From JACRAO01 sp964490895 (GTDB lineage: Bacteria > Bdellovibrionota > UBA1018): a DNA stretch of 33,106 bases. A model generated the notes under the pieces. That model searched no databases and was not told the DNA's origin. It was given only the letters and a program-made list of their open reading frames with translations. A program made the position numbers and the translations under genes. The DNA lies in the NCBI GenBank assembly GCA_964490895.1, contig CAZBEI010000095.1, forward strand, positions 1 to 33,106, written 5' to 3'. Shown in pieces: positions 1 to 6,963 of the stretch. Every line of letters starts with the position of its first letter. Within the stretch, counting starts at the first letter, position 1.

Positions 1-6
1 TCAGAA

Positions 7-92
7 TGCCGAGGACCGGAATTGAACCGGTACGCCCGTTTCCAGGCCCAGGATTTTAAGTCCTGTGCGTCTACCAGTTTCGCCACCCCGGC
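7..92 (-). tRNA. tRNA-Leu (anticodon UAA)
   Basis: Read on the minus strand, the sequence folds into a class II tRNA. The acceptor stem GCCGGGG pairs with CCTCGGC (one G-T pair), and the D-loop segment AACTGGTAGACGCA is typical of tRNA-Leu. The anticodon stem CAGGA/TCCTG encloses the loop CTTAAAA, giving anticodon TAA, which reads UUA. There is a long variable arm and a T-arm ACCGGTTCAATTCCGGT. The discriminator base is A, and the CCA end is not encoded. It lies 13 bases after the metF stop on the same strand, so it could be processed from a metF transcript. Confidence 0.96.
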
Positions 93-105
93 ATTTTTAA
101 CGCAT

Positions 106-1062
106 TCACTTCGTCTTACCTTGGTTTTTTTTCGCTGCCAATTGTTTTAATGCCGCGGCAGCGCCCGAAGTATCCGAAATCACAAAAAGATGCACACCGG
201 GCGCTCCGTAGGCTTTGAGTCGGTCTACAAACTTTAAAAATAACGTGACGCTTTTCTCTAAAGTGTCTGGGGACTCTTCGTCGGGGAGTTCTTGATAGAG
301 GTCTGGGGGGAGCCTGACCTTGAATTTTTTGACCATTCGGTCTACTTGTTTTTTTGATTTCAGTAACCTCGTCCCCGGCAAGAGTGGGATTCGGATATTG
401 TTTTTTAATGCGTTTTCTATAAAAACGGCATAACTCTCTGGATCAAAAAGCATATCTGTAATTCCATAATCTGCACCAGCGGCGACTTTAAGCTTTAAAT
501 AGAGAGTTTGTTCCTCAATGTCTGGATAATCTGGATACACAGCTGTCCCAATGCAAAACTGGGTAGATTCTTGTTTTACTGGGGTGGGGCCCTTAGGCCG
601 CGAAATATAAACGCCACTATTGAGGCCTTTGATCTGTGTGATCAGTTGATGGGCGTACTGATAACCACCTTCGCGAGCTTTCCACTCATTCTCGCCTTGA
701 GGGGGATCTCCCCTTAGGGCTAAGATATTTCTCACTCCAAAATAATGGTGGTCCATGAGGCTATTTTCTATTTCTACAGGGAGCAAATCACGACAGGTAA
801 AATGAGCAATACAAGGTACATGGAACTGCTCTTTAATGACCTGTGCAATGGGGAGGCTCCCGCCACGAAGACTCCCGCCCGCGCCTTTAGTGACTGCCAA
901 AAACTCCGCTCCTGCCTCAATGAGTGTTTGGATTTGTTTTAAGATGTCTATTTGTTCTGCTCCGTTGCGAGGTGGAATAATTTCAGCAGAAAGGGTAAAG
1001 CTCCCTTTCCCGAGTACTTCTGTAATTTTTACATCTGGACGGAATGGAAAAATAAACCCCAT
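106..1062 (-). CDS. metF: methylenetetrahydrofolate reductase (MetF family)
   Basis: This FAD enzyme reduces 5,10-methylene-THF to 5-methyl-THF, the methyl donor for MetH, which is encoded 6 kb away. The 318-residue length is close to the roughly 300 of bacterial MetF. Visible family marks are the N-terminal strand SAEIIPPR with the conserved Glu of the first TIM-barrel strand, FTCRD, the folate/FAD loop ALRGDPP, and the C-terminal-half segment GADYGITDMLFD, which matches the usual ITQFFFD region. The start is an ATG with only a poor ribosome site. It is divergent from the LON-domain gene, with 97 bases between the starts. tRNA-Leu follows on the same strand. The family call is firm; the reductant (NADH or ferredoxin) cannot be read from the sequence. 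Confidence 0.93.
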   Translation of the reverse strand: MGFIFPFRPDVKITEVLGKGSFTLSAEIIPPRNGAEQIDILKQIQTLIEAGAEFLAVTKGAGGSLRGGSLPIAQVIKEQFHVPCIAHFTCRDLLPVEIENSLMDHHYFGVRNILALRGDPPQGENEWKAREGGYQYAHQLITQIKGLNSGVYISRPKGPTPVKQESTQFCIGTAVYPDYPDIEEQTLYLKLKVAAGADYGITDMLFDPESYAVFIENALKNNIRIPLLPGTRLLKSKKQVDRMVKKFKVRLPPDLYQELPDEESPDTLEKSVTLFLKFVDRLKAYGAPGVHLFVISDTSGAAAALKQLAAKKNQGKTK

Positions 1063-1159
1063 GATTTCATAACCCTAGCATGGATTTGGTATTTTATAAA
1101 AGGGGGGGTTGAATTTATATTCCAAATCCTTTAATGATTAAGTTGAGGTGCATGATTTC

Positions 1160-1819
1160 ATGGGAGAAAAATTTGTAGTAGCCGTGATCCCAATGTCAGA
1201 CACGGTGTTGTTTCCAGGGGTGACCTTGTCTTTACATGTGATGGAAAAAAGGCAGCACGAGATGTTAAAGGCGGTAGAGGCAAAGGGAATTCCGATTGCT
1301 GTTTCGCTCGTTGTCTTTAGGAATAAGGATCGCTACACATTTAATGAAATCTGCAGCACTGGGATTTTTCAGTTTGCTCAAGAGTGCCCAGACGGGCACT
1401 CCGATGTACTGATCCATGGAAAACAAAGAATTAAGCTTTGCAAGGTGATTCAATCTGACCCCTTTTATTTGATGGAAGCAGAGCCCCTTGAAACTGAAAC
1501 AATGCTGGATAGCATGGTTGATAGTCCTACAGGGAGTCGCAGTTTCGAAGAGTTTCAAGCTTTGATCAAAGGCTGGATTTTTTTAAATCCAGACATCTCT
1601 GATCATTGGACTTTGTCCTTCGAACCTCTCAAGACTTTTGGCGAACTCACTGATTTCTTTGTGTATCATTTTTTGAAAAGTCCTAAAGAAAAACAAGGTT
1701 ATCTCAATTGCACCAATCCCGCTGAAAGAGCAGAGAAACTCATTTTATTTTTAGAGAGGGATCTCATTCTGTTGGGGCGCAAGACCATGAACCATCGCAA
1801 ATTCCAACTTCTGCATTAA
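1160..1819 (+). CDS. LON substrate-binding (PUA-like) domain protein
   Basis: A stand-alone relative of the N-terminal substrate-recognition domain of Lon protease, without the ATPase or peptidase parts. The first 60 residues carry the domain signature IPMSDTVLFPGVTLSLHVME, as in the usual 'PL..tVLFPG..LpLHIFE' pattern, followed by the beta-rich core and a helical C-terminal half. I chose the ATG at 1160 because GAGGTG sits nine bases upstream. An in-frame GTG at 1148 is a possible earlier start with no better ribosome site. Its stop is directly followed by the ATG of the next gene, so the two are probably translationally coupled. In other bacteria such proteins are of uncertain function, and nothing here defines a substrate. 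Confidence 0.85.
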   Translation: MGEKFVVAVIPMSDTVLFPGVTLSLHVMEKRQHEMLKAVEAKGIPIAVSLVVFRNKDRYTFNEICSTGIFQFAQECPDGHSDVLIHGKQRIKLCKVIQSDPFYLMEAEPLETETMLDSMVDSPTGSRSFEEFQALIKGWIFLNPDISDHWTLSFEPLKTFGELTDFFVYHFLKSPKEKQGYLNCTNPAERAEKLILFLERDLILLGRKTMNHRKFQLLH

Positions 1820-2701
1820 ATGGGTGCTACAATAGGGCCTCGATCTTTACTCTCTGGGGCTCACTTTGTTTCGAAAGTTATATTCGAAGGACTAGGACAT
1901 CAATTCGAACTTAGAAGGAGTGGGGAGGCTAGTTTAGGCCTTTGGAGGTTTAAGCTTAAAAGGAAAAATACCCCTGCTTTTTTAAAACGATTGGTGATCC
2001 TACCCGGTTTTGGCGACACTCCGCTTTCTTGGTTTGGAGTTTTGTTGTTACTTAGAAAGACATTAAAAAAAGAATTTGACGAAGTGCTGGTGGTCGATTT
2101 CCCCGGTTTTAGGGGCTATCTGTCGAACAAAAAATGTATTGCTTCGGCAGATTTTTTACAGAATTTATTAAAAGACGTTTTAGATTCGCTCAAACCTCAT
2201 ACTTTGCTGGGACACTCTTTAGGGGGATGGCTTGCGGCTTCGTATACCATTAAGAGTATCATAAAACCTGAAAAACTCATTTTAGTGAGCCCCTCTGGAG
2301 TCTGTGGTTCTCAGCAGGAGTGGGATAGTTGGAACGCCTTATTTGAACAAGCCATGGAGGGAAAGATTAATCTCAGGAGTTTTTTATTTGCAAAAGAACC
2401 TTGGTGGCTAAAATATTTTATGTCTGAGATTTATAATTTTATGACTCGCGAAGACATCAAGCTTTTTTTGAAATCTTTTCGAGAAGATCATATCATTCAA
2501 AGTAAACTCCATGAAATTCAATCTCCGGTTGCGCTGATCTGGGGGGAGGGAGACAAGCTCATCCCTGTGGGTTGGGCAGCACATTGGGAGAAGGGGATTC
2601 AAGGTGGAATTCAAGCTTTCTACTTGCCAGAAGTAGGGCACACCCCACAAATTGAGGCGCCTTTCAAGATGGCCAAGGTGCTTAGGGGAGTTTTTACTTA
2701 A
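1820..2701 (+). CDS. alpha/beta hydrolase
   Basis: A 293-residue alpha/beta-hydrolase-fold enzyme with a complete apparent triad: nucleophile Ser133 in the elbow GHSLGG, acid Asp245 in WGEGDKLIP, and His274 in EVGHTPQIEAP. The oxyanion region is LPGFGDTPLSW at about residues 61-71, and a helical cap of roughly residues 165-225 separates the two halves. There is no signal peptide, so it is probably cytoplasmic. The substrate cannot be inferred; esterase, lipase-like or C-C hydrolase activity all fit. The ATG directly abuts the stop of the LON-domain gene, and the stop codon overlaps that of convergent tyrS. Confidence 0.85.
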   Translation: MGATIGPRSLLSGAHFVSKVIFEGLGHQFELRRSGEASLGLWRFKLKRKNTPAFLKRLVILPGFGDTPLSWFGVLLLLRKTLKKEFDEVLVVDFPGFRGYLSNKKCIASADFLQNLLKDVLDSLKPHTLLGHSLGGWLAASYTIKSIIKPEKLILVSPSGVCGSQQEWDSWNALFEQAMEGKINLRSFLFAKEPWWLKYFMSEIYNFMTREDIKLFLKSFREDHIIQSKLHEIQSPVALIWGEGDKLIPVGWAAHWEKGIQGGIQAFYLPEVGHTPQIEAPFKMAKVLRGVFT

Positions 2702-3987
2702 ACAAACTGTACTAGCGCGTAGTTTTTTTTGCCTTTTCTTAGAACAAGAAAGTTCTGTGCAATGAGGTCTTTAGGCATGACTAAAATGTTAGGCTCTGAG
2801 ACGCGTTCGTTGTTTAAATATATCCCACCAGCGGTGATTTCCTTTCGAGCCATGCCTTTGGAGGACACAAGCCCGGTTTCAATCAAAAGCTCGATAAGAC
2901 CCATCCCAGACGTGAGATCAGCCAGGTTTTTTTTCATGGACGGGGTATCAGCAAAAACTTCGAGCAAAGTTTTCGCGTCAAGACTCTTAATCTCTGTGCC
3001 AAAAAGAGCTTGAGAGGCTTTTCCTACTTTCTCCAGCTCGTCTTTTCCGTGGACTAAAAGAGTGAGGGCTTCCGCTAGAGTTTTTTGAGCACTGCGTTTT
3101 TCTGGTTCTTTTTTTAGGCTCTCTTCTAATTCTGCAATTTTCTCCAAGGGTAAAAACGTGAAAAACTTTAGGAGCGTGATCACTTGCGAGTCTTCTGTCT
3201 GAATCCAAAATTGATAAAACTGATAGACAGAAGTTTTATCGCTTGAGAGCCATACGGATCCACTTTCTGTTTTTCCAAACTTGCTTCCATCTGATTTTGT
3301 GAGGAGAGGTTGCGTGAAGCCATAGGCTCCAGATTGTGATCCCATTTTTCGGATGAGCTCTAAGCCCTCTGTGATATTGCCCCACTGGTCTGATCCTCCA
3401 ATTTGCAATTGGCAGTTGTATTTTTTATTGAGGATGTAAAAATCATAGGCCTGCATGAGCATGTACGAAAACTCAGTATAAGATATTCCATGTTCGCGAT
3501 CTTCGAGCCGGGTGCGCACCGAATCCTTGGCCATCATATGATTGATGGTAAAGTGCTTCCCAACGTCTCTGATAAAATCAATAAAAGAAATATTTTGAAA
3601 CCAATCGGCGTTGTTTAAAATCAGCGCTCGGTTGTCTCCTGTTAAATCTAAAAAGTGAGAAATAACATTCTTAATTCCCTCTCCATTTTTTTGAATGAGC
3701 TCGCCTGAGAGCAAGGTCCGTTCTTCATTTTTAAAACTGGGATCTCCCACCATTCCAGTGGCACCACCCACGACAGCAATCACAGGGTGCCCGGCCATCT
3801 GAAAACGTTTTAGAGTGAGAAGGGGGAGGAGGTGCCCAATGTGCAAAGAGTCTGATGAGGGATCAAATCCTGCATAGACACAAAGGGGTTCCCTTGAAGT
3901 AAGAGTTTCCAAATCAGGGCTTGTCACTTGTTTAATGAGTCCGCGGGCTTTTAGGTCTTGAAATAAATCAAGATTGACGTCGGGCAT
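2698..3987 (-). CDS. tyrS: tyrosyl-tRNA synthetase (TyrRS)
   Basis: Class I aminoacyl-tRNA synthetase that charges tRNA-Tyr. At 429 residues it matches the bacterial TyrRS length. The Rossmann catalytic domain has HIGH at residues 49-52, the tyrosine-binding region FSYMLMQAYDF and GGSDQWGN at about 197-204, and the KMSKS loop as KFGKT at 236-240, the KFGKT/S form common in bacterial TyrRS. A C-terminal S4-like RNA-binding domain begins around residue 355 (GLVSSKGMARKEITAGGIYL). It is the last gene of a tight minus-strand run, starting 14 bases after the stop of the GT/YdjC fusion gene, and overlaps the stop of the convergent hydrolase gene. Confidence 0.97.
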   Translation of the reverse strand: MPDVNLDLFQDLKARGLIKQVTSPDLETLTSREPLCVYAGFDPSSDSLHIGHLLPLLTLKRFQMAGHPVIAVVGGATGMVGDPSFKNEERTLLSGELIQKNGEGIKNVISHFLDLTGDNRALILNNADWFQNISFIDFIRDVGKHFTINHMMAKDSVRTRLEDREHGISYTEFSYMLMQAYDFYILNKKYNCQLQIGGSDQWGNITEGLELIRKMGSQSGAYGFTQPLLTKSDGSKFGKTESGSVWLSSDKTSVYQFYQFWIQTEDSQVITLLKFFTFLPLEKIAELEESLKKEPEKRSAQKTLAEALTLLVHGKDELEKVGKASQALFGTEIKSLDAKTLLEVFADTPSMKKNLADLTSGMGLIELLIETGLVSSKGMARKEITAGGIYLNNERVSEPNILVMPKDLIAQNFLVLRKGKKNYALVQFV

Positions 3988-4001
3988 GGACTAAAATTCT
4001 C

Positions 4002-5495
4002 TTAAAATAGGGAGGAAATCAACTTTAAAAGCTCATACTCTCTCACCCTGCCTGCTGTGTAGGAGTCTGGGATACCCAAACTTTCTAAATCATTGTATTT
4101 TGCCGGATGTACAATGATTTCAGCGTGAGGGTCTCTGGATATCGAAGTATTGAAATGACCGATGCTCTCAAAATCTCTATATCTTGGATAAATGCAAGGA
4201 TAAGAGCAAAAACCATTATCTTTTAGACTTTTTTTAGCTACCCAACATAAAAGCATCAAAGGGAATTTCTTTGTGAGCCACAGTCTTTTGTCGAGGGGAA
4301 GTCTCACTTGAGTGATGCCTCGTTGTTTTAAGAGTGTGGCAATATGGTTTATCAGCCCAGGCAAAAGGTGGATATGATGGTGTCCATCGATATAAGATAC
4401 CTTCACTTTTAATGCTTCGAGTTGATCTAGCTGTTCCGTGAGTTCTGTTCTGATAGAGTCAAAAAAAGCCCTTTTTTTGAAAACCTGTGCCTTTATAGTT
4501 TGAAAAAAAAGGGATCTTGGAGATCCGAGCATTCTGTGGGTTAAATTAAAATGGAGTCCGAGTGTAATGTCAGGGATATCACGCAATTCTTTGAGTCTAT
4601 GTTCTAAAAAAGCACCACGGCCCATGAGGGAGACTCTTTTGACCACTCCCAGGCGAGCTAGCTCTAAGATCCCATCATTAATTGCTCGTGAGAGCCCCCA
4701 GTCGTCTGCGGTGATTCGGGTGGGGAAAGTCTCGAGGGGGTGATAACCCCCTCTCGATGCTTTCCAGATCAGGAGTATAAGTCCTTTTGCTAGGAAAAAA
4801 GTCTCCTTAACTATTTTTTTCCTACTTTTTTCTCTATTTAAAAAAATTCGAACTGGAATGTCTTTTTCCAAAAGTCTCTGCTCTTTTGTAAAGATAGAAA
4901 GTTCAGTAAAAAATAAAAAACTTTTGAAAGAAAAATAAGCTAAGGCTTTGCAAGCAAGAGTGTTTTTAAAAACTAAATTTGCAGCTTGGGTGTCAGTTGT
5001 TCCGACGGGGAGGAGCCGTTTCAAAATTTTATTAAATGTCAGCCCAAGTTTGTGCCGGCTATAGATCAATGGCAAAAGTCTTACAGGGACATGAAATTCG
5101 CTTTCATCAAGCCTTCTGTTTCCACGGATGAGATCAACACTCGTTTTGAGTTCTCCTTGGAGTTCTTTCAGAGCATTTTTATAAAATATAAGATCCACTG
5201 GCTGCTTTGGATTTAAAAGAAAGAGGATTTCTCCTTTGCACTGAGAGAGTCCTTTTTGGATAGCACGGTCTAAGCAATAGGACCCAAGAGTCCATTCTAC
5301 ATTCGAAAGATTCCATCTTTCGAACGTAGGTTTAAAATTTTTTCCATGGCCATAAGGTGCAATGATCCATTCGAAATCTTTCGAATAGCTCAGGGTCAAA
5401 AACTGATCTAGGGCCTCTGCTTCCCTTTTCAGTAGAGGTGGGCTGAGCAGTGAGCCTTTCCAGATGGGGAGTGGGACTAATACAGAAACTTCCAT
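4002..5495 (-). CDS. GT2-like (degenerate) domain fused to YdjC/ChbG deacetylase
   Basis: Two-domain protein of 497 residues. Residues 255-497 are a YdjC/ChbG-family carbohydrate deacetylase with the expected metal and catalytic motifs: TADDWGLS (262-269, D264/D265), GLHFNLT (313-319), DGHHHIHLLP (370-379), HP (463-464) and a C-terminal RVREYELL. Residues 1-250 resemble the GT2 protein encoded at 6133-6954; compare SGNRRL/RGNRRL, VPV(K/R)LL, YSRH(R/K)LGL and TTDTQA. In the GT2 paralogue the metal-binding DAD sits before LPYDLIFF; here the aligned residues are NPK before QPVDLIFY, so the transferase site looks dead. In Francisella, NaxD (YdjC family) deacetylates undecaprenyl-phosphate N-acetylgalactosamine made by a GT2 enzyme, so a similar role is plausible. 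That role is inference; the domain calls are firm. Confidence 0.85.
   Translation of the reverse strand: MEVSVLVPLPIWKGSLLSPPLLKREAEALDQFLTLSYSKDFEWIIAPYGHGKNFKPTFERWNLSNVEWTLGSYCLDRAIQKGLSQCKGEILFLLNPKQPVDLIFYKNALKELQGELKTSVDLIRGNRRLDESEFHVPVRLLPLIYSRHKLGLTFNKILKRLLPVGTTDTQAANLVFKNTLACKALAYFSFKSFLFFTELSIFTKEQRLLEKDIPVRIFLNREKSRKKIVKETFFLAKGLILLIWKASRGGYHPLETFPTRITADDWGLSRAINDGILELARLGVVKRVSLMGRGAFLEHRLKELRDIPDITLGLHFNLTHRMLGSPRSLFFQTIKAQVFKKRAFFDSIRTELTEQLDQLEALKVKVSYIDGHHHIHLLPGLINHIATLLKQRGITQVRLPLDKRLWLTKKFPLMLLCWVAKKSLKDNGFCSYPCIYPRYRDFESIGHFNTSISRDPHAEIIVHPAKYNDLESLGIPDSYTAGRVREYELLKLISSLF
5297..5386. repeat. intragenic inverted repeats built on ATCTTTCGAA
   Basis: Within the degenerate GT domain, a 15-base arm at 5297-5311 (CTACATTCGAAAGAT) pairs with 5315-5329 (ATCTTTCGAACGTAG) across a 3-base loop, with one mismatch. 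Forty bases on, 5369-5386 is a second perfect inverted repeat, ATTCGAAA-TC-TTTCGAAT. The 10-mer ATCTTTCGAA therefore occurs three times in about 85 bases, once inverted. It could fold in the minus-strand mRNA near the start of the gene. No function is known. Confidence 0.6.
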
Positions 5496-5498
5496 TTT

Positions 5499-6140
5499 TT
5501 ACTTTGCTCCTTTTTCGGTGCAAATATAGAGACAATCTGCAAATGGAAAACGGTGTTGTTTGAGTATACGTACGCTGAAATGGGAACTTTCAATGAGGGC
5601 TAACCATTCTTTTTCGTCTCGAAAATAAAGAGAGGCGCCAGATTTTGTAAGCCCAAAAGAGGTCATGATTTTTTCGTGTATTTTATTTAACTTTGTCAAA
5701 AGTCCTGCGTGGAGGTCGACTTCTCTGAACAAAAGCACCCCCCCTGGAGTCACAGCTTGCAGGGCAGTTTTTAGTATTTTTTCTTGCACTGCGCATGGGA
5801 AATAATGCAAGACATCAATGAGACTAATCCCTGCATAAGTTTTCTGAGGGAGTTCTAAAGAACTGAGATCACAAATTTCGAACAGGAGGTTCGAAGTTTT
5901 CTGAGAAGCCTGTCGGGCTTGCTCGATCCTCTTGGGATCGTGATCTAAGCCTTTGACTTCTCTGAGGGAAGATTCGAGTGCCAAGGTGAGAGAAAGCAGT
6001 CCATGTCCACAACCGAGGTCTAAGATTTTTCCTGCTTTGGGTAAAAGCTGAGACATTTCACTATAGGGAGTGTATCCGTGTCTTAGTGTCAAAAAAAATC
6101 GAGTTAAAAAAGGAGTAAAAGAATAATAGTTTCTAACCAT
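5499..6140 (-). CDS. class I SAM-dependent methyltransferase
   Basis: A 213-residue small-molecule-type methyltransferase. Motif I is ILDLGCGHG at about residues 39-47, the acidic end of strand 2 is KGLDHD, motif II is the region ICDLSSLELP, and motif III is GGVLLFREVDL. There is no signal peptide or clear membrane segment. It overlaps the preceding GT2 gene by 8 bases and ends 3 bases before the start of the GT/YdjC fusion gene, so all three are very likely co-translated. That context suggests methylation of a sugar, lipid-linked sugar or glycolipid made by the GT2 enzyme. The acceptor is not identifiable from the sequence. Confidence 0.85.
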   Translation of the reverse strand: MVRNYYSFTPFLTRFFLTLRHGYTPYSEMSQLLPKAGKILDLGCGHGLLSLTLALESSLREVKGLDHDPKRIEQARQASQKTSNLLFEICDLSSLELPQKTYAGISLIDVLHYFPCAVQEKILKTALQAVTPGGVLLFREVDLHAGLLTKLNKIHEKIMTSFGLTKSGASLYFRDEKEWLALIESSHFSVRILKQHRFPFADCLYICTEKGAK

Positions 6141-6954
6141 AATGTCCGCTCAAGAGTTGAAAGGTGATTCGGCATAGCCAGAAAAGTGCTAAGAGAGATT
6201 CACGAAAGACTCGGACCGTGCTTTTTTCGGACTTTAAGAGCAAGTGGACTTGCAGCTCTTTCATTTTGAATCCTTGTTTTTTTGCTGTTAAAAAAAGCTC
6301 AAGATCAAAAAAAAAGCCTGGACAAGAAATATTTTCGAAGGCGTTTATGGCAAATTCACGGCTCATTGCTTTGATCCCCGCTTGGGTGTCCGTAGTATGG
6401 ATGGGCAATAATAATCGTACGCATTTGTTAAATAAAAGTCCCAGGCGGTGTCGAGAGTAGGCCAGGTGCAAGAGTTTTACAGGCACTTGAAAACTGCTAA
6501 AAGGGAGCCTTCGATTTCCTGAGACGAAATCAATCCCTTCGTTTAGATAAAGAGAGGCCTTTTTAAAAAAAATAAGGTCATACGGAAGATCTGCATCTGT
6601 AAAAAAAATCCACTTGCCTTGAGACTCTAAAAAACCAGAGCGCAAGGCCGCACCTTTGCCTAGTGGGCCTCTGTGGACACACACTTTTACTGAGCTCCAA
6701 CTTTCGGAGAGTTTGAGTGCAAGGGCTACAGAAGGGTCGCTTGGATTTTCTGTGGCATCTTGGGTCGGGATGAGGATGATTTCAAAAGAGCCAGGGTAGT
6801 GATGGGATAGAAATGTGTGAGCTTTGGCGAGAGTATTTTCTAAGGTGTGGCTCGAGTTTTTTGCTGGAATAAGCAGACTCACAGCTAGAGAGCCTTCGGA
6901 GTGTGCAGCCGGTTTACATGGTTTTAAAGATTTGAATGCAGTTAGAAATGTCAT
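6133..6954 (-). CDS. family 2 glycosyltransferase (dolichol-phosphate-sugar synthase-like)
   Basis: A 273-residue GT-A-fold transferase. The N-terminal strand is SLLIPAKNSSHTLENTL, where DPM1-like enzymes have 'VVIPAyNE...l..tl'. The nucleotide region GPLGKGAALRSGF leads to the metal-binding DAD at residues 120-122 (FFTDADLP), and FFDLELF follows later, as in DPM1/ArnC-like enzymes. The C-terminus is a hydrophobic amphipathic stretch rather than the two strong membrane helices of ArnC. The likely reaction is transfer of a sugar from a nucleotide sugar to a polyprenyl phosphate; the sugar is unknown. It starts 9 bases after the metH stop and overlaps the methyltransferase gene by 8 bases. Its sequence is paralogous to the N-terminal half of the fusion encoded at 4002-5495. 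Confidence 0.88.
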   Translation of the reverse strand: MTFLTAFKSLKPCKPAAHSEGSLAVSLLIPAKNSSHTLENTLAKAHTFLSHHYPGSFEIILIPTQDATENPSDPSVALALKLSESWSSVKVCVHRGPLGKGAALRSGFLESQGKWIFFTDADLPYDLIFFKKASLYLNEGIDFVSGNRRLPFSSFQVPVKLLHLAYSRHRLGLLFNKCVRLLLPIHTTDTQAGIKAMSREFAINAFENISCPGFFFDLELFLTAKKQGFKMKELQVHLLLKSEKSTVRVFRESLLALFWLCRITFQLLSGHYG

Positions 6955-6963
6955 AGGGTAGTT

